DNA of 64,000 nucleotides from [Phialemoniopsis] sp. UDSM-2020 (lineage: Eukaryota; Ascomycota; Sordariomycetes; Thyridiales; Thyridiaceae): the NCBI GenBank assembly GCA_018873225.1, contig JAEILZ010000008.1:2356001-2420000 (forward strand). Direction: 5' to 3'. Of this stretch, positions 12,001-21,118 are shown piece by piece. Below the pieces are notes generated by a model. It was not told where the DNA came from. It was given only the letters and a program-made list of their open reading frames with translations, and did not search any database. The first letter of the stretch is position 1; every line of letters begins with the position of its first letter. The position numbers and the translations under genes were made by a program.

Positions 12001-12793
12001 CAAAGGGGAAACCTGTACCGCCTCGACCTATCACTAAGGGCAAGCTTATCAAGCCCGGTGGTCCCAATGGCAGGCCTTCTCGCATCACCAACAATAGGGC
12101 AGCCAAGCCGCGCCCTGCTGCCTCCTCTTCTCGTCCTGTCCCCCAACCCGCCGCCTACGCTCAACCTGCTGCTGCTGCGCAACCTGCTGCGGCAGCAGCA
12201 GCAGCCACAGCTGTTCTGCCTTCCCACACGAGACAACCATCTGCCTCTCGAGCGCCGCCACCGCCTCCGCCTGCAGCCGCTGCCAAGCCTAAGATTATGG
12301 CAAAGGTCCTGTACGACTTTGCGGGACAGAAGGAGAACGAGATGTCGATCAAGGCAGGTGATCTTATCGAGATTGTACAGAAGGAGAACAACGGTAAGCA
12401 ACATTCCTTGCATATTGAGATTGCAAGATTCCAGGTGTACTAATGTAGAGTGTAGGTTGGTGGCTCGCCAAGAGCGGTCGTCAACAGGCCTGGGTCCCCG
12501 CCGCGTACGTCGAGGAGCAGGCGGCGGCCCCGGCGCCCAGACCGGCCCCGCCTGCCCCGCCGGCTGCCAAGGCCAAGCCGCCTCAGCCGCCGATGAAGAG
12601 GCCCGCTGCGGGCAAGAAGCCCGGGCCTGCGGCGCTGCAGCCTCGCGATTCGGGCATGAGCTTGAACGGGGCCAGCGGTTCCGATGGCAGCCGGAGCAAC
12701 ACGCCCACTCCCGGCCTGGCTGGTAACCTGGCGGAGGCACTGCTGGCGCGGAAAAACGCTATGCAGAAGAAGGAGGATGACGATGACTGGTAG
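9018..12793 (+). CDS. myoA: Class I myosin (long-tailed, endocytic)
   Basis: This actin motor acts at cortical actin patches in endocytosis and polarized growth. The ATG (9018-9020) is followed at once by an intron (9021-9092), then exon 9093-12393, intron 12394-12455 and exon 12456-12793; 1213 aa. Domain order: motor with P-loop GESGAGKT at about 134; two IQ motifs at about 720-755 ([18 protein letters not shown] and a second ATRIQ); a basic TH1 membrane-binding region at about 775-955; a Pro/Ala-rich TH2 region; an SH3 domain at about 1068-1120 (split by the last intron); and an acidic KKEDDDDW tail for Arp2/3 binding. The TEDS position appears to be Glu359, not Ser/Thr. An ATG-intron start is common in fungal myosin I genes. 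Alanine codon runs lie near 12165-12210. Confidence 0.96.
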
Positions 12794-13353
12794 ACGCTTG
12801 GTTGGCACATATATGTGGCTGGCAAACGTGGGGAGATTTATAGACTATGGACGGCTAAGCGGTCAAAGGGGCTAGGAGGGAGGTTACATGGTATGCATGA
12901 CTGACGGATGGACGGGGAGGATGGGGCCGATGACACTGCGCATAAAGACATGTTGAACGAGCCTGAATGTTTTGTTGTGTTTGCGTGTGTGAAGGTTCCC
13001 ACGTTGCCTTATTATACTAGATAGACGATTTGACGATGCAGAAATGATGGGAGGTTTGCTGCAAGCCTTGACTTTCTACTTGAACTGAGGATATCTTTGG
13101 AGGGTCAGCCTTTTCGTGTCTTTTGGTGTTGTACTTTGAAGATGATGGGTGAGAATGGAAGGGCACTGCTTGCGTCTGGCGCAAGCCGGAGCTGTTTCCT
13201 ACGAGCTTGAGATATGCGATTTAGAGCAATACACACAGAGACAGCAAAAGAAAGAGAACAGGATATTGCTTATTACTATAGTGGTATCATCGCTTTTTCA
13301 TTACTATTACCCTTTTCCACTATCAAATCTTGATTTTTGGTCTCATCCCGCTT
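12794..13353. other. Convergent spacer, 560 bp
   Basis: This lies between the 3' ends of myosin I (+) and pfa4 (-). No ORF of interest, tRNA or repeat is seen. It is AT-richer than the flanking genes and presumably holds two 3' UTRs. Confidence 0.5.
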
Positions 13354-14811
13354 TCACTTCTCCCCGTCCCGCTCACGGACTTTTCTCCTCCTCAGCAGCT
13401 CGGCCAGCGGTACGTCTTCATCATCGAAACTATGATCATTAAGCTGCTGCGCCACGTCCCTCGCCATGGTCCGCGGGTGCCGCACCTCGGCCGCCGTCGT
13501 CTCGGCGTCCTCGTCGACACCAAAATCGCGCAGGCGGTCGCCATCGGCATTGGTCCACCCGGGCTCCCCGTCGACACCTTCCTCGTAGTAGTCGGGCCCC
13601 TCGGCGTAGTCCTCGTCCTCCTCGAGCTCGGCCACGATGCCCGACCGGTCACCGATGTCCCACCGCCGCTGGCGCGCCGCGAAGGCGGCCTTCTCCTCTT
13701 CGGGCGTTGTCGCCGCCGTCATGACGTCGTCGTGGCTGCCCTGCCGTACCGCCGCGGCGCCGGGCCACCCGCCCGTGCGGGCGCGGCGCAGCTTCTCCGG
13801 GTCCGGCGGGGGCCAGAGGCCCTCGCGGTCGTTGAAGCCGTTCTCCTCCCACTCCCAGCCGGGACCCGTGCCGTCGGGGGATATGCGCGGTGAGCCGGCG
13901 AAAGGCAGAAGCCATGCCAGAACGTTGGAGGTGCCCATGGCCTGGGCCATGTTGGCGAAGAAGCCGATGTCGTAGGGGAACTCGACACGCTCGAGCTGCC
14001 GGTCCTCGGGAGCGTCCTGCGGGTCCCACCACCCGGAGCTGGAGCCGCTGCTCGACGAGTAGCGGTCGAGCACGGCGTCGTGGCGCTCGATCTCCCAGCC
14101 CTCGATCATGGTGGTGTTGAGCACCCAGGCGCGGGCCGTGGTGAAGAGCATGATGGCGAGGGCGAGGCAGACGGCGCTGCAGACGAGGCCCAGGACCGTG
14201 AGGTGGATGAGCTGCGGCAGGGTCGGGCCTAGGTAGGCGGGCAGGTGGCGGCTGGCCCAGAGGGCGGCGAAGCGGGCGTAGAGCAGCGAGGCGAGGTACC
14301 ACAGCGACAGGTTGGTGAAGACGAGGAAGCGTAGGAAGTGCGGGAAGGTCTGCATCGAGACGCAGTTGCCGGTCCAGGGGCAGTGGTGATCCATCTTGGG
14401 GATGCAGCGGCCGCAGTGGCGGCAGTGGTGGGCTCGTGGGGGCTTCGGGGCGCGGCACTTCTTGCAGTAGCGGGCTGCCGAGGCGGCGGCCGCGGCGACG
14501 GAGCTCTTGCTTGCGTCGGTCTTCTTGTCTGTTGTTGTCGTCGTCGCGGTAGTGCCATCGGGAGAGGAGGGTAGAGGGGGATAGCGGCCGGGGTCGACGG
14601 AGCAGGCCCTGAAGTATGTCCACCACAGGCACAGGAGCAGGGAGTTAAAGATGATGAACACGCGGGGGGTCAGGGGCCCCGGGGCGAGGTCCTCTGCGAC
14701 GTGGAAGAGCCATTGGGAGCTGTACCCGAGAAACGCTATGAGTATGCAGACGGCAGGGATGGCGAGCATCTGGAGGCCGCGAGTTGCTGGACCTGTCTGT
14801 ATTGGTGCCAT
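13354..14811 (-). CDS. pfa4: DHHC palmitoyltransferase Pfa4
   Basis: This is an S-acyltransferase of the endoplasmic reticulum; in yeast, Pfa4 palmitoylates chitin synthase Chs3 and other multispan clients. It is one uninterrupted frame of 485 aa starting MAPIQTGPATRGLQML. Two membrane spans come first (about 10-75). Then comes the cysteine-rich domain with YCKKC and HHCRHC pairs and the catalytic MDHHCPWTGNCV block near 135-150, then two more spans, and a long acidic C-terminal tail rich in Asp/Glu. The frame stays open 35 codons upstream to 14916, but that part is translated CT-rich leader and does not resemble the family. I therefore prefer the ATG at 14811. Confidence 0.92.
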   Translation of the reverse strand: MAPIQTGPATRGLQMLAIPAVCILIAFLGYSSQWLFHVAEDLAPGPLTPRVFIIFNSLLLCLWWTYFRACSVDPGRYPPLPSSPDGTTATTTTTDKKTDASKSSVAAAAASAARYCKKCRAPKPPRAHHCRHCGRCIPKMDHHCPWTGNCVSMQTFPHFLRFLVFTNLSLWYLASLLYARFAALWASRHLPAYLGPTLPQLIHLTVLGLVCSAVCLALAIMLFTTARAWVLNTTMIEGWEIERHDAVLDRYSSSSGSSSGWWDPQDAPEDRQLERVEFPYDIGFFANMAQAMGTSNVLAWLLPFAGSPRISPDGTGPGWEWEENGFNDREGLWPPPDPEKLRRARTGGWPGAAAVRQGSHDDVMTAATTPEEEKAAFAARQRRWDIGDRSGIVAELEEDEDYAEGPDYYEEGVDGEPGWTNADGDRLRDFGVDEDAETTAAEVRHPRTMARDVAQQLNDHSFDDEDVPLAELLRRRKVRERDGEK

Positions 14812-14954
14812 GATGGCTCCATGGGACAGACAGATGAGATGTCTGAGTGGGAAAGAGAAGGGAAAGGGAAAGGGAGGCCAGAAGGGAGGCCGGAAGAGGT
14901 AGGTGTGTAAGAGCAAATATGAGCTCGTGAGAAGTGGTACGCTTCAGCCTTCTT

Positions 14955-14959
14955 ATTGG
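14955..14959 (-). promoter_or_regulatory. CCAAT box upstream of pfa4
   Basis: ATTGG on the + strand reads CCAAT toward pfa4, about 145 bp before its start. This is a typical distance for HAP-complex sites, but the motif is short, so the call is weak. Confidence 0.35.
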
Positions 14960-15093
14960 GGAAAACTGGACCAGGAGACCGCCCTGGGCATTCAGCTGCA
15001 AGCCAAGGAAAATTTAAACCTTGGAGACAGCCGTATCTGTGTTAAATACGGAGCATGTACGGTATCGATCGGGACAGATAGACTACTGGTCGA

Positions 15094-15116
15094 TGGAGAC
15101 CACACGCGGGTCTCCA
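15094..15116. repeat. 8-bp inverted repeat with 7-nt spacer
   Basis: TGGAGACC (15094-15101) and GGTCTCCA (15109-15116) are perfect inverse complements around ACACGCG. Confidence 0.6.
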
Positions 15117-15605
15117 ACCTTTGAATGCCGTGATCGACGGGGATGCTTGGTGGTGTTGGGAAGCTCGTGTGGTGTCGGGTGTGTGTACCTGAGCAAATGG
15201 ACCGGTCTAGAACGCCGTTATATCATCGTCGGACGTTTTTCTTTGCTAGAGGTGCAGGGACCTCTGGCCTAAAAAAGTTGACAGGGCGGCCCTCGTTTGG
15301 AACATCAAGGGAGCACAAGGCGAGGTGCGGCTCCAGCACACACGCGATGCGGGATATGGAGAGCAGTGGAGCTTAAACTACTTTGAAGGAACGAGGATCT
15401 CTTTTCAAAAGATCGTCATTGTCCTCGGTCAACAAGAAAAGGCAATTGTTGTACGGTTTGCATGCATGGCGGGAACTAAGCAAAAGGGAAAGCTGAGCTT
15501 GTCACCTTGTCTGCCTAAGTTATCTGGTTTGTTTCAGAAGAGCTCCAAGTGCTGGGAGCGCCGGGCCGGGGTGGAGCCAGCACCGATTCATCAAATCCCA
15601 GCGAT

Positions 15606-15626
15606 GGCATACCTACCGGGTATGCC
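15606..15626. repeat. 8-bp inverted repeat with 5-nt spacer
   Basis: GGCATACC (15606-15613) and GGTATGCC (15619-15626) are perfect inverse complements around TACCG. They could form a stable hairpin or a dimeric protein site. Confidence 0.6.
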
Positions 15627-15962
15627 GCCTGCCAAGGCTAACTGATCCCTGTATTCGTACGCATGCGCTTGCGTCCACCAGCATGCCGATCCTAAGGAGG
15701 CTGCTGATCAGCATCTCCAAAACCACGCCGGCTGAAAAATACGAGACAGGTCAACATTTGAACATCGCAACTTGTGCACCATACGAGATCGCCCGCTCTA
15801 CGCTCTTTTGGAGGGAACAAGCAATGTACCAAAGTGGTGTCATGTCGTATGCTTAATCGACACTCGGTACTAGCTGCACACATGCTGCGCCCATCACCAC
15901 CAACGTCGTCGCCATCTTGAGCTGTGTGCAACATGGGCCCCGATAGGGGTGGAGCCCATCTC

Positions 15963-18900
15963 ATGGCTCTCTGGTAAGGAACCACCAAGTTCACATCACG
16001 GATTGACAAATGCATGAACACCCGGACTGACTGATACCCTCCTGCTTTCAAGTGCCGTGTCTTCATTCATTTGGCTCTCATATTCCTTAGAGAAGCATTC
16101 CCTAAACGGTCAGTCCTTGCCTAGGTAGAATTGACAGTCGATGATAATCGAGACCCGTATGCTGAACCTCTCTTGCAGAAAACATTCGCCTTTCTTCCTT
16201 TTCCATCCTCTTCATTTCTAGCATCATCATTCTTGGTCTAAGTTTCTTCTCCGGCTGGTTACCTGGTGCCACTGGCCGTTTCGGTAAATCCGGCCCCTAC
16301 CTTGACCAAGTACACCATACATGCCTCAACAAAACTGACTGACTACTTTATTCAAAGATGATGATATTGGGCCACTCAAAGTCACGCATGTAAACCACCC
16401 GCCAAGGCCCCGTCGGTACTTCCTGCCTGCTCTTATCGCTTGCATTGTTGCGAGGGTCGAGTTATTCAAATGGATTGACTACGACCTCCAATGCTCCAAG
16501 CCGGCGCTGGAGGTGAGCCACTGCCCCAAATCTTGGACGCTCCCCAGTCACTAATCTTCAACAGTGTCTTCTCCCCCTTGTCCTTCTTTCGATCGAGCTT
16601 GTCCGAGAAGGCAAGCCAAAGGCCGAGATTGAGCATGACGATGACATGGGCAATACTATCTTTGATGATATCAGGGTATGGTTCTTTAGCTCGAGGTCCA
16701 TGCTGACCTTGAGCGTGTTCATCCCAACCTACGGCGCCTACCTGGCCTTGCAGCCGAGCGCCAGATCGACCGTCTTCTGTTCGGCTACTGATCCCAGACT
16801 CTTCATCGTGCTCTTGCAATGGTTAGGCCTCGGCCTCGACTCGGCTATGTTGATCATCCTCTGGCGTGTCCTCGCTTGGACCCGCACCACGAGGAGCCGC
16901 CTTCGAGCTCTGAGCTATATCCTGCATCTCAGCGCCATAGGACTCGGTTTCATCGTACTGCTAAGTAAATTTTCGAACAGGTCGACAATGGTCAGCAGTG
17001 CGGCGCTGTCGATTAAGGGTATCAGTTCCCTTTATGTGTTCGATATATTCGTCGACAGTTTCGTCTTTTCCGTTCTCTTGATCTCGGGCAGCCTGTTTCT
17101 CTGCGACTCGACGCCACTGACATTGACCTCCCTGATGACCTGTATCGGCGGTCTATTCGCCGCCTTTAGAGGCGTTCTCCAGATCAGAACCTTTACTACC
17201 ACATCCGCCTTTAAAGCATGGCTCCCCCTTTTCTTACTATGTCTGGGATTTTCCATGTTCCTCTATCACACCAATCAACGGTCCGTCTTGTTCATCCGAA
17301 GAGCGTTCCTTGTGATATTCCTCCTCGCTCTCCTTTTGGGCGGCGCGATATATAGCCTCGTGGCAAGGAAAGTCATCCGCGAACACGAGTTGCACAAGAT
17401 GATCTACGACACGAGAATTGGCCAGGATCGGTGGCTGCGTCATGCCAGCATATCGGCCACGCTGCGAGTTGCTACGCAGGAGTACAAGGAGAGGAATGAG
17501 GGCCGTGACCCGCCCAAAGGATTTGACGTGTGGTATCAGTTCGCTACTGACCACAAATCCGTCATTATCGATCACTTTGAGCAGCTAAGGAGAGACTTGC
17601 TGCCGTTCTGCAGTATGAGCCCCTCGGACCTGCGAGAAAGCATCAAGTCCTTGTCAACAGAGCCAGATATCGTCACCGTGTCGATCAAAGACCATGTGGT
17701 CTCTCGCAATGGGCAATTCGAGAGCCCGCAGAGGGAGGCCGTCGATGAATTGATTGAGATGGTCAGGAAATTCGCCCAGCATCTACCAGATATGGAATTT
17801 GCCATCAATCTCCACGAGACTCCACGAGTCCTGACCCCTTGGGCCGATCTACAGCAAGCTATCAGGAAGGGAAAACCAGGCAAGCTGAAACTCCTAGCCC
17901 AGAGATCCCTGGAGCAAGTTGTCGATGGCGTTTCGATGAGGCGAAACGCGCCGGAGCTCAACCCCACAGATGCACACCACAGTCCTTATCTTGCACCCCG
18001 CGACTTCCGGCATATGAATGCCATCACCTGTCCCCCAGGCTCAGGAGCTAGGTCAGGCACGTATTGGGACATTCGTGACCTGTGCGTCTCCTGCCTATCA
18101 CCTCACTCGCAGGACCAGTATCTCGCAAATTGGGGCTTGTCGACAAGGCTCTGCCACCAGCCGGATCTTCTGAGGTTGCACGAGTTCTATCTCACTTCAC
18201 CCGCCATTGCGCCATGGCAAGATCTCAAGCCCGTCTTCAGTCGCTCAAAGACGGACGCCTTCAGCGACATCCTGATACCGCTACCTCGCACCGGTGGAGA
18301 ACAACTCGAGGACTCGGGCAAGTCCATTGAGAATAAGGAAGACCGTCTGACCTGGCGAGGCAAGATGGAGCAGACCAACCCGAGCCACTCCCTCCTGCGC
18401 GGCGGACACCAGACGCGGCTCGTGCACATGGTCAACAACGCCACATCTTCGGAGAAGACAATGATCCTCCTGCCTTCGGCCTCTAAGGGCGATCGCTGGA
18501 CATACGAGAGCGCCTGGACCGCCCAGCTCAACAGGGTGCTGCCCTTTGACGTCGGCTTCACCGACTGCGCCGGCCCTGCCTGCAACGAGTTCGGCACCTC
18601 TGTCCCCGCCGTGAACCCGCTCGACAGCCGGTACGTCCTGCTCACCGACACAGCGAGCGGCCCTCCATCCCAACTGCTGCCGACACTGCGGTCGACGAGC
18701 GTGCCCTTTATGTCCTCCATCTTCCGGGAGTGGTTCTCGGAGCGCCTGACGCCCTGGCTGCACTACGTGCCCGTCGACGTGCGGCTCCACGCGCTGCACA
18801 GCACGCTAGCGTACTTTACGGGGCTATCCGGCAGGGGCGAGGTCAACGGGCGGGACCCGGGGTGGGACGCGGCGAGCGCGGACACGACGTGGATCTCGGA

Positions 18901-19036
18901 GCAAGGGCGGCGGTGGGCGGACAAGGCGCTGCGGCAGGAGGACGCGGAGATCTATTTGTTCCGCCTGCTGCTGGAGTGGGGCCGGTTAGTGAGCGATGGG
19001 CGAGATGAGATGGTGTTTCGCTTCGAGGAGAAGTAG
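15963..19036 (+). CDS. Multi-span membrane protein with C-terminal GT90/CAP10 glycosyltransferase domain
   Basis: GT90 proteins are Golgi/ER xylosyl- or glucosyltransferase relatives; fungal members often carry an N-terminal membrane bundle. Model: exons 15963-15973, 16053-16108, 16179-16283, 16358-16512 and 16565-19036, continuous frame, 932 aa. The N-terminal third has a signal-anchor-like span (about 30-50) and many further hydrophobic spans up to about 365. The CAP10 region begins near 415 (GRDPPKGFDVWYQFA) and keeps the acceptor-side TWRGKM (about 706) and the late WFSERLTPWLHYVPVD (about 830-846). The usual donor-site signature with DxDGN and SxRF is not recognisable at about 797-815, where the sequence reads YVLLTDTASGPPSQLL. 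The last exon is secure. Exons 2-4 are well supported by frame and hydrophobicity, but the 11-nt first exon is tentative. Confidence 0.8.
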
Positions 19037-19247
19037 AAGACGTGATGGCGGCTGTAATACTAAGTAGGCTGGCTGCACATAGTATTCTGTACGTTGTGTC
19101 GAAGGCTGTGTACATGTAAGATGGGAATATGGGTATTATAGACGGTTTTTCTTATTGTTCAGGTCATATAGGGTCATTGGAAACAGGAATGCTTAACAGA
19201 CAGCATCATGTTACCAACGCCTGAACCCTAGCAATTACGTTCAAGTC

Positions 19248-20192
19248 TTACACATCCTTCCACTGCGTCTGCCCCGTCCAGGCAATGGCCCGCGTATGTA
19301 TCTGCATGCTCTCCAAAACCCTCTCCTTGATCCTCTCATCCTCAATGTCCTGGGCCAAGAATCCGCCGTGCGTCGCCTTGAAGTCGTATTGCTTCAGAAC
19401 TGACCACATGCGAAAGATCTCCTCCCCGGACAGCGGGATCGAGTTGGGTATGCTCCACATGAAGGCAAAAGTGTTCATGCTGTCCGGTCGCCGGCGCGGC
19501 CGGTCCAGCGCGTCTGTCTCCCACTTGCCCACGCCTGCGGGCGTGGTAAGGAGCGTGTCGGCGACGAGCAGGCGGCCCGTGGGCGTCAGCAGGACGAGGC
19601 TTCCCGGGAAGTGCCCGCCCAGCTTGATCGCCTTGCATCCCGTGCCCTCGATTTCCTTTTCGGTCTCGCCCTCGCGGATGAAGATGGTGCGTCCCGGCGG
19701 CGCGGGGGTCTGCACCCAGCGGTAGTCCTCGGCCGAGAGGTACACCGGACAGCCGAAGGCGCGGGACCACTCTGCGTGAGAGGAGTAGAAGTGCGGGTGT
19801 GATATGACGATCGCTTTCAACCCGCCCAGTTTTGCGATAGTGTCAACCGTGTCCTGGTCGATCAGAGTTACGCAGTCCCATAGGATGTTTCCGGCGGGCG
19901 TGCGCACGAGGATGGCGCGCTGCGATATGGCGAACTTGGGGGAGGAGACGATGAATGTGAGCTCTGAGGACTCGAGAGGCGGGTGTAGGGGCCGGAACTC
20001 GTTGTGGTGGGATTGCCGGACGTCGAGCATGGTCGTGAAGAGCTGGCCCGTGTCCGGGACGTATTGCCGCGGGTCGTCGCATATGGGGCAGGTTGGGACG
20101 AGGGACTGGTCGTCTGTGGGGAACTGGGTGCCGCATGTGAGGCAGACTATGTTGCGATTTGTGGCCGAGGGGTTGTAGGGCTCGGGAGACAT
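19248..20192 (-). CDS. Metallo-beta-lactamase-fold protein with N-terminal zinc ribbon
   Basis: Single-exon gene, 314 aa. The N-terminus carries two CxxC pairs (CLTC at about 17-20, CPIC at about 35-38), a small zinc-ribbon. The rest is a metallo-beta-lactamase (glyoxalase II-like) fold. The first metal motif reads SHPHFYSSH (about 131-139) instead of HxHxDH, keeping two histidines plus a later one but lacking the Asp. A later GGHFPGS supplies a likely His ligand, and VADTL a likely bridging Asp. It may be a one-metal hydrolase or a divergent thioesterase; the substrate is unknown. TATAAG-like stretches lie 30-60 bp upstream of the start. It is divergent from the importin gene and convergent with the GT90 gene. 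Confidence 0.82.
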   Translation of the reverse strand: MSPEPYNPSATNRNIVCLTCGTQFPTDDQSLVPTCPICDDPRQYVPDTGQLFTTMLDVRQSHHNEFRPLHPPLESSELTFIVSSPKFAISQRAILVRTPAGNILWDCVTLIDQDTVDTIAKLGGLKAIVISHPHFYSSHAEWSRAFGCPVYLSAEDYRWVQTPAPPGRTIFIREGETEKEIEGTGCKAIKLGGHFPGSLVLLTPTGRLLVADTLLTTPAGVGKWETDALDRPRRRPDSMNTFAFMWSIPNSIPLSGEEIFRMWSVLKQYDFKATHGGFLAQDIEDERIKERVLESMQIHTRAIAWTGQTQWKDV

Positions 20193-21118
20193 GGTGGATG
20201 ATGAGTTACTGTGGTGTTGAAGTCTGGCTTATATGAAGGTGTGAGGCTGACTTATACGATCTGGGTGAGTTGACCTCTCGCTCTGGAGGGGCGATTCTAC
20301 GGTTATGCCAGGCAAATATCTTGACTGTCTGTTATCTTCAGAGTTTCAATGGTGATTCAAATAATTAGAAGGGAATATGGTCTCGTAAGGGGCACCTGAG
20401 GATGTGAAAGATACTATGACGATGGTGTGGGGGAGACGGATGGCTTATATGAGAGCTTCCCCGCATCTCAGGGTCTGAGTGATGCCATCTTGTGAGCGTA
20501 AGTTTCTAAGATCCTCCGATCATATAGATAAGCTGCTCAATTTCATACTCGTCCCATTTAGCCATGTATTATAACGAGTCTTGACTCCCTAGTATATTTT
20601 CGAGGATCAAGGATACTCCTGGGTTCAATGTGTTCCTCGGACCGTTTTGGTCTAGATAAGTAGTTAGAAGGTACAACACTTGCAACACAGGGGTTGCAAC
20701 CTCTCCAGTAAATGATCACTCAGGATTATGCCACTACCTAAGCGCGTATGGATCATTCAGGGTTCTAGTAGTTTGGGTAGAGATTGATTCAAGACCGTCA
20801 ACCGTTCTAACACCCACTTGCTTGTGTAAGTCGGTCCGGACAACACCAGGCAACCTCCGGTAGCACGCTAAACCCGACCCCTGTCACATCCCGCCCTAGC
20901 TCCATCCCAGCCGCTAATTTTCTAGAAGCCAAGCTCAACCCCACTAGAATTCCAGACAGGCAGCCTCATCTGCCTGTGATTCTGCCCCTCACCAGACGTA
21001 GCTTGATCGTAGACACATTCTCTGCGGTGATTTCTGATCACGGGGAGAGGCACCAGTTGTTTCTGGACACAATACGGTACGCTGGATCGATGCTGGCAGA
21101 GCTGATTCTAGAGGCACT
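20193..21118. other. Divergent spacer, MBL protein/importin, 926 bp
   Basis: This stretch is AT-rich with TATA-like elements near 20229 and 20250 on the MBL-gene strand. No ORF of note, no tRNA and no recognisable transposon is seen. Confidence 0.45.

Larger units (their letters stand above)
14812..15962. other. Divergent promoter region, pfa4/GT90, 1.15 kb
   Basis: Next to pfa4 is a purine-rich tract on the + strand (about 14846-14900), a CT-rich leader on the pfa4 strand. An inverted CCAAT box lies at 14955-14959. Two tight inverted repeats lie at 15094-15116 and 15606-15626. No protein gene is credible here. Confidence 0.5.

Noticed and set aside
12165..12210. GCT/GCA-rich repeat as a microsatellite element
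   Set aside because: It is in-frame low-complexity Ala/Gln coding sequence of the myosin TH2 region.
13649..14632. 327-codon ORF overlapping pfa4 in another frame
   Set aside because: Arg/Pro-rich shadow of a GC-rich coding exon; pfa4 has clear DHHC domain evidence.
15692..16066. Minus-strand ORF of 124 codons upstream of the GT90 gene
   Set aside because: Overlaps the supported first exons of GT90 and shows no family features.
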